64,000 nucleotides of DNA from DASYXT01 sp035934555 (GTDB taxonomy: Bacteria; Verrucomicrobiota; Verrucomicrobiia; Limisphaerales; UBA8199), in contig DASYXT010000039.1 of the NCBI GenBank assembly GCA_035934555.1, positions 1-64,000 of the forward strand, in the 5' to 3' direction. Positions 50,218 to 59,596 of the stretch are shown piece after piece. A program made the translations under genes and the position numbers. Under the pieces are notes generated by a model. It was not told the DNA's origin. It made no database searches and worked only from the letters and a program-made list of their open reading frames with translations. The stretch's first letter is position 1, and each line of letters begins with the position of its first letter.

Positions 50218-52631
50218 TGAAGATTCAATGTTCCTGCGGAGCGAAGTACGAATTTGATATCACCCCGGCGATGGTCAATGCGCCGGTTCAGTTCGTATGC
50301 CCGGCCTGTGGCCGGGACGCATCGCAGTTTGTCGATAGCCTGGTGCGACGTGAGCTCGGCCAATCCGCCACTCCTCCCGGTGTGCCGGTGGCAATCCAAG
50401 TGCCTGCGCCGGGCACCGCATCGGCTGCGCCGGTTGCGATGTTCCTGCAGGAACCGGTTCCCCCGCCCCGGCCGGTTGGGGCGCGGCTGGCCGCGGCCAG
50501 TCCGGGACCACCCGCACCAGCCGCACCCGAGCCGGCAGCGGGTGTGCCTTGCCGCAAACACCCGGGCCAGCTCGCCACAGAAAAGTGCTTCATGTGTGGC
50601 AAGCCGATTTGCCCAAAATGCATGCAGATTTTCGGTTATCTCTGCTCGCCATTGTGCAAAGCCAAGGCCGATTCCCATGGCCTTGAGGTGCCCATCTATG
50701 AAGGCCAGCGGTCGCGCGTCGAGGCCAGGCAATGGCGCAAAGTGGTCTGGGGCGGCAGTGCCTTGGCCACAGTAGCTGCCTTGCTCCTCGGTTTTTGGTT
50801 TTGGTACGCCTGGTTCGGCTGCATGCCGCATGTGGTTTTTTCCGTGAAGTTCCCCGACCGCGAATACGCCGGCCAATCCGTTTTGTGCGGGCCCGGCAAT
50901 AAGGAAATTGTGTTCCTGCACGGCGGCACGCTGGCGCGCTACAAACTCAGCGGGCAGCCGGTCTGGTCGGTCCAGGTGCTTGATACCAACCTTTTCCTTA
51001 AGCAAGCCCAGGAGGAGATTAATGCCATTCAGGCCAGCAATGGACGATTAATCCAGAACGGCGGTGAGGACCTTATCCGCATTCCGCCGATGGACAAACT
51101 GATCGAGCAAGCCGAGCGGTCCGCAGAATCCGAGTTGTCGTTATACGTCAATGGCCAAAATGTCTGGGTGGCATCACCGGGCAAAGTCACCCGTTACGAT
51201 TGGCAGTCGGGCAAAGCGACCCAGGACCTCACGGTGCCCGAGGGTTACGGCGGCCTGATCTCGCGAAGCAATGAATTATTAGTGGTCGATGTGCGGGCGC
51301 GGCGGCCGCTCGTCACGAGCATCGACCTGGCCAACGGCGTTTGCCGCACCGACGACCTCTCCGGGTCGGGTACAACGGTGCTCGCGGGGAATCAGTCCAA
51401 TTCGGCAGCCGCCTCGAACCATGGCGGCGCAACGGCTGGCCTGCCCATCGGGATGCCCGGCAAAGACATGGATAAACCAATGGACCCGGGGCGGATCGCG
51501 GAGGAAGTTTCGCATCTCTCAACGCCGGCCCGCATCGCTTTACCGGCGGTTATCGCTAACAGCATGAGCCAGGAGCGTACGCTGGCTGCGCTCAAGGACG
51601 ACGGCAAATCCAAACAAACACCGGCCACGGTTGACTCGGGCACAGGTTCCAGTTTGACTCTGATTCCCACCAAGGACGGCTTTGTCCAGTTCTCGGTTAA
51701 GCTGCTCGAATCGCGCATGGTCGAGCGCAGCGCGATGAAACCTGCCTCGGGTAAATCCGCTCTCGACGGGAATGTCAGCGCCGGCCGCAGCCTTGAAGTC
51801 TCCCAGGAACTGCTCAATGAAATGCAGCGCGAACGCGGCGGCGATAAAGTGCTGGATAACGAAAGCCGCTACCAGGTCACGCTCCGGAAACCCGGTTCAA
51901 CCGAGTCCTGGACCGGCGAAGTGGTCGGGCCGCCGCAACTGTTCCCGCTCGACACGGTCAACGTGCTGACCGCCAATCGCATGGTGATGGTGTTCGACAA
52001 ATCCAACCAGAAGCTGTGGCAAAGTTCCCTCAGCCATAATGTGGTTCGCGGTCTCGACGCGTTGGACGAGGCCAGCGCAACTTACGGCTTAGGCCCGTGC
52101 GTCCAACATAAGGGCACGCTGTACGTTTTCGATGAGGCGGTGCTGACGGCGTTTGATTTGGCGACCGGCAACGTCCGGTGGCGTTATCCGTCGGTGGGAA
52201 TTGCCGGGTTGTTTTTCGACGACGATGACAACATCTACGTCAATACCACCACCGCCAGTCCGGACAGCATCAAGTACTCGCGGCAGATCGATCTGTCCGA
52301 TAAAGCCAATAACCAGGTAGTCAAACTGGAGCCCAAAACCGGCCGCGTGCTATGGAATGTGCAGCCCGGCGGTCTGGTTAACTACGTGCACGGGAAGATC
52401 ATTCTGGTGGTCCAATCCTATTCGCCTGGTGATGACGACCAGAGCTCAAACCCGATGTCGGACTTTCAAGCGCCGCCTCACTTGCGTATCCGCCGCATCA
52501 ATGCGCGCAATGGCGAAGAAATTTGGGAATATTATCAACAGCGCGCGCCGCTCGACGTTGCCTTCAGCGGTAACACCGTGCGCCTGGTGTTTCGCAAAGA
52601 GGTGCAGGTCCTCAAGTTCATGAGCTTTTGA
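50217..52631 (+). CDS. Zinc-finger membrane protein with PQQ-like beta-propeller
   Basis: The 804-residue protein starts with a short zinc ribbon (IQCSCGAKYEFDIT...FVCPACGRD), a Pro/Ala linker, then a B-box-like finger (CRKHPGQLATEKCFMCGKPICPKCMQIFGYLCSPLC, about residues 110-148), then a membrane segment (SALATVAALLLGFWFWYAWF). The outer part, about 590 residues, has repeated PQQ-like blades: ARYKLSGQPVWSVQVLD, VLTAFDLATGNVRWRYPS, VVKLEPKTGRVLWNVQPGG, RRINARNGEEIWEYY. This is a fusion of a cytoplasmic zinc module with an exported propeller. Function unknown; coupled to the pseudopilin gene. Confidence 0.75.
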   Translation: MKIQCSCGAKYEFDITPAMVNAPVQFVCPACGRDASQFVDSLVRRELGQSATPPGVPVAIQVPAPGTASAAPVAMFLQEPVPPPRPVGARLAAASPGPPAPAAPEPAAGVPCRKHPGQLATEKCFMCGKPICPKCMQIFGYLCSPLCKAKADSHGLEVPIYEGQRSRVEARQWRKVVWGGSALATVAALLLGFWFWYAWFGCMPHVVFSVKFPDREYAGQSVLCGPGNKEIVFLHGGTLARYKLSGQPVWSVQVLDTNLFLKQAQEEINAIQASNGRLIQNGGEDLIRIPPMDKLIEQAERSAESELSLYVNGQNVWVASPGKVTRYDWQSGKATQDLTVPEGYGGLISRSNELLVVDVRARRPLVTSIDLANGVCRTDDLSGSGTTVLAGNQSNSAAASNHGGATAGLPIGMPGKDMDKPMDPGRIAEEVSHLSTPARIALPAVIANSMSQERTLAALKDDGKSKQTPATVDSGTGSSLTLIPTKDGFVQFSVKLLESRMVERSAMKPASGKSALDGNVSAGRSLEVSQELLNEMQRERGGDKVLDNESRYQVTLRKPGSTESWTGEVVGPPQLFPLDTVNVLTANRMVMVFDKSNQKLWQSSLSHNVVRGLDALDEASATYGLGPCVQHKGTLYVFDEAVLTAFDLATGNVRWRYPSVGIAGLFFDDDDNIYVNTTTASPDSIKYSRQIDLSDKANNQVVKLEPKTGRVLWNVQPGGLVNYVHGKIILVVQSYSPGDDDQSSNPMSDFQAPPHLRIRRINARNGEEIWEYYQQRAPLDVAFSGNTVRLVFRKEVQVLKFMSF

Positions 52632-54186
52632 GCGCGCGGGTTTTCCTTAGCCTGAGCACGCGCTGAATCGCCGGCGGAATCTCTTCGGTGCGATGCGTCA
52701 CGTAAATCACGGTCGTCAGTCCGGATTGCACCAGGTCATTCACCGTCCGAATAAACAACTCCCGGTGGGGCGCATCCAGCCCCTGGCAAGGTTCGTCCAG
52801 CAGCAGCAACGGGGGATGTTTAACCAGCGCTCGGGCCAGCAATGTCATTCGTTGCTGACCGGTTGAGAGCGCAAAGAGCTCCGTGTCGGCAAAGGGCGCC
52901 AAATCGAAACGCCGCAGCCAACAAAGCACCGTGGCGCGCTGGGATGGCGTTACCGGCTGAAACAGCCCGATAGTGTCGCGGAAACCTGACGCCACGACGT
53001 CGAAACAGGTGGCGCTCGAATCAAAGTGGACATGCAACTCGGGCGAGACCGAACCGATGCGCTGTTTGAGCTGCCAGATGGACTCGCCGGGTCCGCGGCG
53101 TTTCCCGAACACGCGCACCTCGTTGCCATAGGCCTGCGGATGATCGCCTTGGATGAGGCTGAGCAGCGTGGTTTTGCCTGAGCCATTGGGACCCAGCAAC
53201 GCCCAGCTTTCGCCCGCTCGCACCCGCCAGTTCAAATTGTGCAGAATAACGGTCACGCCGTAACGAACGGTTATATTGCGCAACTCAACCAATGGCCGGC
53301 CGTGATCCCCGTCCAGCTCGAGCCGAGCCGAATTTGTCTCTGCCGGCTTTGTTGCCGCAGGCGGAGAAAACCACCGCGACTTCGCTGACCTGAGCGTGGC
53401 ATTGATGCGTGCGGAGATTTCGGTGTCGGCGAGCCGGCCGGCTGCGAGCACGCGGCAGTCTTCGAGCCAAAGTGCGTGGGTGATGTGTCGCGGCAGGTCC
53501 TGGATGCGTGTGGTAATCACCAGCACCGGCAGACCACCTGCCATTAGCCGCTCGAGGATGCGGCGGAAATGGACGCGGTTCCGAGTGTCCAGGCCCGCGA
53601 AGGGCTCGTCGAGAATAAGCAAGCGCAAGGGCTGGCACAACGCGCGCGCCAACTGCACCCGCTGGCGTTCGCCATTCGAAAGCGACAACAATGCGCGCTT
53701 GTAGAACGGATCGAGCTCAAGCAGTTTTGACACCCGCGCCAGCCGCCGGGCAAAACCGTGGCGTGCGCGCGCCGCATCCGGCGTCACCTCATAGGGATTG
53801 ATCTCCATCACGGTCTCGTAGGACAGAAACTCGCGCACCGGGACTGCCGAATCCTGTTCCAGACTGTTCCAGCGTGACTGCACTACCGTCTCGTGCAAGT
53901 TCAACCGGCGTTCTTCAAACGAGACGTGGCCGAGCGATTGCTCCGCCGTGCGCCCCGGCGGCGGACGGAAGTGGTAAAGCAATTCACCCTGCACGAGTGG
54001 CAATGCGCCTCGCAATGCGTCGCCGAACAATGATTTGCCTCCCCCATTTGGCCCCAACACGGCCCAATGCTCGCCTTGCTGAAAAGTCCACGACGTTTTG
54101 CACAACACTAACCGGTCGCCGAGCCGGAACGTGGCGTTGCACAAAGACAGGAAGCGGCGGGGCGGGTAGAATCGGCCGGTGCGCAT
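52618..54186 (-). CDS. Double ABC ATP-binding protein (ModF/PhrA-like)
   Basis: A single 522-residue chain with two nucleotide-binding domains. Domain 1: Walker A GPNGGGKSLFG, signature LSNGERQRVQLARAL, Walker B LLILDEPFAGLD. Domain 2: Walker A GPNGSGKTTLL, signature LSTGQQRMTLLARAL, Walker B LLLLDEPCQGLD, switch His in VTHRTEE. There is no membrane domain, so it either works with a permease encoded elsewhere or, as for ModF/PhrA proteins, has a non-transport role. I chose the ATG at 54186 (MRTGRFYPPRRF), since the frame upstream is not like the family. The 3' end overlaps the convergent PQQ gene by 14 bases. Confidence 0.85.
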   Translation of the reverse strand: MRTGRFYPPRRFLSLCNATFRLGDRLVLCKTSWTFQQGEHWAVLGPNGGGKSLFGDALRGALPLVQGELLYHFRPPPGRTAEQSLGHVSFEERRLNLHETVVQSRWNSLEQDSAVPVREFLSYETVMEINPYEVTPDAARARHGFARRLARVSKLLELDPFYKRALLSLSNGERQRVQLARALCQPLRLLILDEPFAGLDTRNRVHFRRILERLMAGGLPVLVITTRIQDLPRHITHALWLEDCRVLAAGRLADTEISARINATLRSAKSRWFSPPAATKPAETNSARLELDGDHGRPLVELRNITVRYGVTVILHNLNWRVRAGESWALLGPNGSGKTTLLSLIQGDHPQAYGNEVRVFGKRRGPGESIWQLKQRIGSVSPELHVHFDSSATCFDVVASGFRDTIGLFQPVTPSQRATVLCWLRRFDLAPFADTELFALSTGQQRMTLLARALVKHPPLLLLDEPCQGLDAPHRELFIRTVNDLVQSGLTTVIYVTHRTEEIPPAIQRVLRLRKTRALKSS

Positions 54187-54339
54187 CAGAATAAGCCATG
54201 ACTTTGTGCGGAACTCACTTTGAGAGCCTCTCAAAGCGCTGCGCCTCTGACAACTGTTCTTGCCTGCCGTTAGTGCAGGTTCCACTTACGTTGACATGCG
54301 CGGCGGGCTTGTGTAGCTTGGCGCGAGTCGAATCGAGTT

Positions 54340-54960
54340 ATGAATTCGATGTTGAGCCAACATGTTCTGGTGCTCAACCGCCTTTGGCAGGCGGTCAATG
54401 TCTGCACTGTTCGCAGGGCGCTGACCTTGCTTTTTCAGGGCCACGCCCAGGTTGTGCTCAACCGTCCCGATGGCTCCTTCCAGACCTATAACTTCTCCGA
54501 GTGGCGCGATGTTTCGGTTCAGGAGCACGATACCGACTCCATTCGCACTGTCTCATTTCGCATGCGACTGCCCCGGGTCATCCTCCTGCTGGTGTATGAT
54601 CATCTGCCCAAAAAAGAGGTGAAGTTCACCCGGCACAACATTTTCGAACGCGACAAAAACACTTGCCAGTACTGCGGCAAGACCTGCGATCGCAAGGACC
54701 TGAATCTGGATCATGTGACTCCGCGGGACCGCGGTGGACCCACGACGTGGGAGAACATTGTCTGCTCGTGCATCGAGTGCAATACGCTAAAAGCCAATCG
54801 CACGCCGCAGGAAGCCGGCCTGCATCTGATCCGCAAACCCAAGCGGCCCAAGTGGCGGCCGTTCGTGCAGATCAACTTCAGCTTGTACCAGCATGATAGT
54901 TGGAAGCACTTTGTTGACTTGGCCTACTGGAATGTCGAGTTGGGCGAGGACGTCGGTTAG
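54340..54960 (+). CDS. HNH endonuclease family protein
   Basis: The 206-residue protein has an N-terminal part (LVLNRLWQAVNVCTVRRALTLLFQGHAQVV) followed by a classic HNH core: CQYCGKTCDRKDLNLDHVTPRDRGGPTTWENIVCSCIECNTLKANRT, with CxxC pairs binding zinc, the catalytic DHV and the N of the second helix. This is the widespread chromosomal HNH protein of GC-rich bacteria, distinct from restriction or phage enzymes. Role unknown, perhaps in DNA repair. It stands alone; no methylase or phage genes are near. Confidence 0.85.
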   Translation: MNSMLSQHVLVLNRLWQAVNVCTVRRALTLLFQGHAQVVLNRPDGSFQTYNFSEWRDVSVQEHDTDSIRTVSFRMRLPRVILLLVYDHLPKKEVKFTRHNIFERDKNTCQYCGKTCDRKDLNLDHVTPRDRGGPTTWENIVCSCIECNTLKANRTPQEAGLHLIRKPKRPKWRPFVQINFSLYQHDSWKHFVDLAYWNVELGEDVG

Positions 54961-55053
54961 GCCGGTCCCCGAAGCGGCTCGCTGCGGCCCGAGTAAGCGT
55001 CCTGTGCTTTTTCGAAGTGACAAATCTCAGGCAGGATTTGACCATGGTACGAT

Positions 55054-56781
55054 ATGTGTTTGGGACCTGCTTTAGCACGCCGTTCATTTCTCAAGGCGGT
55101 CGGCGTTGCGGGAGCCGGGTTGACTCTGGCGCCCTTTGCGGTTCGGAGAGCTTCAGCCCAAACGACTGCCCCCGCGGGTGGTCCACATGAACTCAGTGCG
55201 GACCTCGTAATCATTGGCGGTGGGTTGGGCGGTTGCGCCGCCGCGCTCGCTGCCGCACGCCATGGCTTGCGGGTGATCCTGACGGAGGAGACGGACTGGA
55301 TCGGCGGCCAACTGACGGCGCAAGCCATTCCACCCGACGAAAACCCATGGATTGAAACCTTCGGCGGCACGCGCAGTTATCTCGATTTGCGCCGGCGCAT
55401 TCGCGAGTTTTACCTGCGCAATTTTCCGCTGACGGCCGAGGCGCGAGCCAAGCCGTTTCTCAATCCGGGCAACGGCTGGGTGTCGCGCCTGTGCCACGAA
55501 CCGCGCGTGTCCCTGGCGGTGCTTAACGAACTGTTTGCGCCCTACATTGCCGGTCAGCGCGTCCAGATTTTTCTCCGGCACAAGGCCCTGGAAGCCGCGG
55601 TCGAGCACGACCGGGTTGAAGCGGTGCGGGTCCGCAGCCTGGAGTCGGGCCACGATTTGATCTTACGCGCGCCGTGGTTCGCCGATGCGACGGAAACCGG
55701 TGAGCTACTGCCTTTGGCGAAGGCGGAATATGTGACCGGGGCCGAGTCGCGGAAGCAAACGGGAGAACCGCATGCGGCAGTCGAGGCCGCGCCCCAGAAC
55801 ATGCAGGCCTTCACCGCTTGTTTCGCGCTGGACTATCTCGAGGGCGAAGACCACACGATTGACAAGCCGGCTCAATACGCGTTCTGGCGCGACTTTGTTC
55901 CCAAGTTAAATCCGCCTTGGACCGGCCGGCTTTTTGCCTGGGAGTATTGTGATCCACAAACGTTAAAACCGAAGGTGGTTGAAACCGATCCCGCCAAAGG
56001 GACCGGCTTGTGGTCGTACCGCCGGATTGCGGATCGGACGCAATTCGCGCCGGGCACCTACGCGGCGGATATTACACTGGTCAACTGGCCGCAAAATGAT
56101 TACCTGCTCGGAAACCCCTATGAGGCAACTCCGGAAGAGGTTAGTCGCCACCTGGCTGGTGCGAAGCAATTAAGCTTAAGCCTCGTTTATTGGCTCCAGA
56201 CGGACGCGCCGCGGCCGGATGGTGGCACCGGTTGGAAAGGCATTCGCTTGCGCCCGGATGTGGTCGGCACCGAGGACGGCCTGGCCAAGTATCCTTACAT
56301 TCGCGAAAGCCGCCGCATTCGCGCCGAGTTTACTATCCTCGAGCAACACGTTTCGACCGAGTTCCGCATGAAGGAAACCGGCGCCGCGCGGGACGCGGTC
56401 ACCGCCGCACGCTTTGCGGATTCGGTGGGCGTCGGTTGTTACCGGATTGATTTGCATCCCAGCACCGGCGGGAATAATTCGATCGACATCAGCTCGCTGC
56501 CGTTTCAAATCCCCTTGGGCGCGCTGGTGCCGCAGCGGCTGGAAAACCTGCTGCCGGCGTGCAAAAACCTTGGCGTGACGCATATCAGCAACGGCTGTTA
56601 CCGCCTGCATCCAGTCGAGTGGAACATTGGCGAAGCCGTGGGAGTGCTCACCGCATTTTGCCTGCACCACAAAACGATTCCGCGGGCGGTCCGGCAAGAT
56701 TCCGACTTGTTGCACGGGTTGCAAACTGCGCTTACCGAGGATGGCGTGCCGCTCCATTGGCCAAAAATCAATCCCGTCTAA
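55054..56781 (+). CDS. Tat-exported FAD-dependent oxidoreductase
   Basis: The 575-residue protein begins with a twin-arginine signal (ARRSFLKAVGVAGAGLTLAPFA). The mature part has a Rossmann fold with the dinucleotide motif LVIIGGGLGGCAAALAAARHG (about residue 50), then EETDWIGGQLTAQ, typical of the FAD_oxidored family (PF12831) found with sugar-degradation genes in Verrucomicrobia, Planctomycetes and Bacteroidetes. The substrate is unknown; xanthan-lyase-like labels for this family are not informative. The CutA gene begins 6 bases after its stop. Confidence 0.8.
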   Translation: MCLGPALARRSFLKAVGVAGAGLTLAPFAVRRASAQTTAPAGGPHELSADLVIIGGGLGGCAAALAAARHGLRVILTEETDWIGGQLTAQAIPPDENPWIETFGGTRSYLDLRRRIREFYLRNFPLTAEARAKPFLNPGNGWVSRLCHEPRVSLAVLNELFAPYIAGQRVQIFLRHKALEAAVEHDRVEAVRVRSLESGHDLILRAPWFADATETGELLPLAKAEYVTGAESRKQTGEPHAAVEAAPQNMQAFTACFALDYLEGEDHTIDKPAQYAFWRDFVPKLNPPWTGRLFAWEYCDPQTLKPKVVETDPAKGTGLWSYRRIADRTQFAPGTYAADITLVNWPQNDYLLGNPYEATPEEVSRHLAGAKQLSLSLVYWLQTDAPRPDGGTGWKGIRLRPDVVGTEDGLAKYPYIRESRRIRAEFTILEQHVSTEFRMKETGAARDAVTAARFADSVGVGCYRIDLHPSTGGNNSIDISSLPFQIPLGALVPQRLENLLPACKNLGVTHISNGCYRLHPVEWNIGEAVGVLTAFCLHHKTIPRAVRQDSDLLHGLQTALTEDGVPLHWPKINPV

Positions 56782-56787
56782 AGCTCG

Positions 56788-57111
56788 ATGAATGCTACGC
56801 TGCTGGTGGTGCTGGTGACCGCGCCCAATTTGCGCGTGGCGCGCCGGTTGGCACGCGCCGCGCTGAAGGCGCGCCTGGCGGCCTGTGCAAACCTGGTGCC
56901 GGGTATTGAATCGCAGTATCATTGGCAGGGAAAAATAGAGTCTGCGAAGGAGGTGCTGCTCGTGCTGAAAACCACCCGGCCATGCGTCAAGGCGCTCGAG
57001 CGGTTGCTCCTGGGGCTGCACCCGTATGACACCCCGGAATTCGTGGTCCTGCCGGTGCAAAGTGCGGCGCGCAAGTACCGTGATTGGTGGTGCCAGGCTT
57101 TGGCCCGCTGA
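56788..57111 (+). CDS. cutA: Divalent-cation tolerance protein CutA
   Basis: The 107-residue protein has the CutA1 pattern: VLVTAPNLRVARRLARAALKARLAACANLVPGIESQYHWQGKIESAKEVLLVLKTT, followed by HPYDTPEFVVLPV and YRDWW at the end. CutA1 forms a very stable trimer with a ferredoxin-like fold and has been linked to copper tolerance, though its real role is unclear. It probably shares a transcript with the FAD oxidoreductase gene. Confidence 0.92.
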   Translation: MNATLLVVLVTAPNLRVARRLARAALKARLAACANLVPGIESQYHWQGKIESAKEVLLVLKTTRPCVKALERLLLGLHPYDTPEFVVLPVQSAARKYRDWWCQALAR

Positions 57112-57209
57112 GCGCGGGTTGGGGCCCAGAATTTTCATCCGCTTTCCAGCGCCTTGCTTTAGCTTGGGTTTCTGGGGGGCAAGCCATAAGTCAAGGAAGC
57201 CGGGTTAGA

Positions 57210-57236
57210 CACATTATCTTATGTGACATGATGTCA
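57210..57236. promoter_or_regulatory. Overlapping palindromes upstream of the hox operon
   Basis: Two inverted repeats share two bases: CACAT-N6-ATGTG (57210-57225) and TGACAT-G-ATGTCA (57224-57236). They lie 125 bases before hoxE, the first gene of the hydrogenase operon. A run of A follows the second one. Symmetry and place suggest a binding site for a dimeric regulator, but I cannot tell which family; the sequences are not clear Fnr or Crp consensus sites. Another hairpin, GCCCAC (57280) with GTGGGC (57301), lies in the presumed leader. Confidence 0.45.
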
Positions 57237-57360
57237 AAAAAAGTTTATCAAATCGCAATCCACGCGCAGCCGAGGGGCAGCCCACCCCTTAGTTTGCTGC
57301 GTGGGCTTGGAGACGGTCGGCACCTGAAAGAGGGAAGACCTGCCAGACCCACAAGGCAAT

Positions 57361-57891
57361 ATGATGGCATTTGTGGCAAAGAAACAGGACCGGCTGCCCA
57401 GAATCCTGGAGCATGCCAGCGGCGACAAGCGCTTCAAAATCCTCGAAGCGCACATGAAGAAGTACCAGTTCAAGCAGGACGCGTTGATCGAGGTGCTGCA
57501 CAAGGCGCAGGAGTTGTTCGGTTATCTCGAAGACGATCTGCTGCTGTTCATTGGGTACAAACTCAAGCTGCCCGCCAGCCGGGTGTATGGCGTCGCGACG
57601 TTTTATCATTTCTTTACTCTTAAACCCAAAGGCCGGCACACGTGCGTCGTTTGCATGGGCACCGCGTGTTATGTGCGCGGGGCAGACAAGCTGCTGGAAG
57701 CGGTGGAACAAAAGACCGGGGTCAAAGCAGGCGAAACCACCCTTGATAACGAGGTGTCGCTGCTGACGGCCCGTTGCATTGGGGCGTGCGGCATAGCGCC
57801 GGCGGTTGTTTATGACGGCGCGGTGACACCGCGGCAAACCCCCGCTTCGGCCCTGGAGCATTTGAAAGGATGGCTCGATCATGGTCATTGA
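57361..57891 (+). CDS. hoxE: Bidirectional [NiFe] hydrogenase, diaphorase subunit HoxE
   Basis: A 176-residue protein of the NuoE/24-kDa family, with a helical N-terminus (LPASRVYGVATFYHFFTLKPKG) and a thioredoxin-like domain with a [2Fe-2S] cluster bound by Cys98 and Cys103 (CMGTACYVRGA) and Cys139 and Cys143 (CIGACGIAP). In bidirectional hydrogenases HoxE works with HoxF and HoxU to pass electrons between NAD(H) and the hydrogenase module. The last 11 bases overlap hoxF. The gene starts the operon. Confidence 0.92.
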   Translation: MMAFVAKKQDRLPRILEHASGDKRFKILEAHMKKYQFKQDALIEVLHKAQELFGYLEDDLLLFIGYKLKLPASRVYGVATFYHFFTLKPKGRHTCVVCMGTACYVRGADKLLEAVEQKTGVKAGETTLDNEVSLLTARCIGACGIAPAVVYDGAVTPRQTPASALEHLKGWLDHGH

Positions 57892-59563
57892 CGATCTAAA
57901 TGAGATTGCCGAGAAGGAGCGCGCCGCGCGCAAGCCCTACACATTCCGCGTCTGCCTTGCCGCGGGCTGCATGTCTTCCAATTCCAAAGGTGTCAAAGAG
58001 GCATTGGAAAAAGCGGTGAAGGAGGCGGGGCTCGAAGACCAGGTGGAAGTGCGCGGGGTCGGCTGCATGAAACTGTGCTGCCAGGGGCCGCTGGTGCAAT
58101 TGGACGCCGACGGCCACGGCGCCACCGTTCAGATACAATCCGCCACCGGAACCGGCCCGTTATACGAGAAGGTCACGCCGGAAGATGCGGCGTCACTCGT
58201 CGCCACGCTCAAGGGCGGCGCTACCACAGTGGAGCAAGGGAACCCCAAACTTCCCTTCTTTACCGAGCAGTTTTCGCTGGTGCTGGCAAATAGCGGTTAT
58301 GTCAATCCCGAGCGAATTGAATCCTATATCGCAGCGGAAGGCTACCAGGCGCTGCACGATGTGCTGCGGGAAATGACGCCAAAGGATGTCGTGGAGGCGA
58401 TGATCAAGAGCGGGCTGCGCGGCCGCGGCGGCGCCGGTTACCCGACCGGACTCAAATGGGCGACGGTGGCCAAGACCGTGAGCCAGCAAAAATATGTGAT
58501 TTGCAATGCTGACGAGGGCGACCCCGGGGCATTCATGGACCGCAGTGTCCTGGAGAGTGACCCGCATAGCGTGCTGGAAGGTATGGCCGTGGCAGCTTAC
58601 GCGGTGGGCGCCAACCAGGGATTTATTTACGTGCGCGCGGAGTATCCGCTGGCGATTGCGCGGCTGCAAACGGCGATTAAGCAGGCCAAGCAGCTCGGGC
58701 TATTGGGCAGCGGCATTTTCGAGTCGCCCTTCAACTTCAACATCGATCTGCGGATTGGGGCCGGGGCATTTGTGTGCGGCGAGGAGACGGCGCTGATGGC
58801 GTCGATTGAAGGCAAACGCGGAACGCCGCGGCCGCGGCCGCCTTTCCCGGCGGAGAGCGGCCTGTACAGTTCGCCGACCCTGATTAACAATGTGGAAACA
58901 TTCGCCAATGTGCCGCCGATCATCCGGAAAGGGGCGGATTGGTTCGCGGCGATTGGCACCGAAAAGAGCAAGGGCACCAAGGTGTTTGCGTTGGCGGGCA
59001 AGATCACCAACACGGGGCTGATCGAAGTGCCGATGGGCACGACCTTGCGCAAGATTGTTGAACAAATGGGCGGGGGCGCCCCCAACGGCAGGAAGATCAA
59101 AGCCGTTCAAACCGGCGGCCCCTCCGGCGGCTGCATCCCGGCCGATGCACTCGATACGCCGGTGGATTACGACTCGCTCAATAAGCTGGGGTCCATTATG
59201 GGCTCCGGCGGCATGATCGTGATGGATGATTCGACGCAAATGGTCGATGTCGCGCGCTTCTTCATGGAATTCTGCATGGACGAGTCCTGCGGGAAATGTG
59301 TGCCTTGCCGGACCGGGACGGTGCAGATGCACCATTTATTGACCAAGTTGCTGGCGCGCAAAGCGACGATCCGCGACCTGCGGCTGCTCGAGGAGTTGTG
59401 TGACATGGTGAAGAACACCAGCTTGTGCGGCCTGGGCCAGACCGCTCCCAATCCGGTGCTGAGCACCTTGCGCTATTTCCGCAAGGAATACACGGACCTG
59501 CTGGCCAAGGATGTTTTTGGGCCGAACGGACATACCCTGGAAAAGAGCGGAGTGACGGAATGA
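57881..59563 (+). CDS. hoxF: Bidirectional [NiFe] hydrogenase, NADH-binding diaphorase subunit HoxF
   Basis: A 560-residue homologue of NuoF. The first ~95 residues are a thioredoxin-like ferredoxin domain with four Cys (VCLAAGCMSS...GVGCMKLCCQGP). The NADH- and FMN-binding part follows, with GLRGRGGAGYPTGLKW, CNADEGDPGAFMDR and GAGAFVCGEETALMASIEG, and the C-terminal [4Fe-4S] site is ESCGKCVPCRTGT plus a later Cys in NTSLCGLGQ. It accepts or gives electrons to NAD(H) in the cytoplasm. It overlaps hoxE by 11 bases. A 560-residue length is usual for HoxF of this type. Confidence 0.94.
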   Translation: MVIDDLNEIAEKERAARKPYTFRVCLAAGCMSSNSKGVKEALEKAVKEAGLEDQVEVRGVGCMKLCCQGPLVQLDADGHGATVQIQSATGTGPLYEKVTPEDAASLVATLKGGATTVEQGNPKLPFFTEQFSLVLANSGYVNPERIESYIAAEGYQALHDVLREMTPKDVVEAMIKSGLRGRGGAGYPTGLKWATVAKTVSQQKYVICNADEGDPGAFMDRSVLESDPHSVLEGMAVAAYAVGANQGFIYVRAEYPLAIARLQTAIKQAKQLGLLGSGIFESPFNFNIDLRIGAGAFVCGEETALMASIEGKRGTPRPRPPFPAESGLYSSPTLINNVETFANVPPIIRKGADWFAAIGTEKSKGTKVFALAGKITNTGLIEVPMGTTLRKIVEQMGGGAPNGRKIKAVQTGGPSGGCIPADALDTPVDYDSLNKLGSIMGSGGMIVMDDSTQMVDVARFFMEFCMDESCGKCVPCRTGTVQMHHLLTKLLARKATIRDLRLLEELCDMVKNTSLCGLGQTAPNPVLSTLRYFRKEYTDLLAKDVFGPNGHTLEKSGVTE

Positions 59564-59596
59564 ACATCCAACGTCCAACTTCAACACCGAAGTGAT

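Noticed and set aside
57084..57623. 179-residue ORF over the cutA end and hoxE start
   Set aside because: Overlaps two clear genes in another frame, and the hox leader is noncoding.
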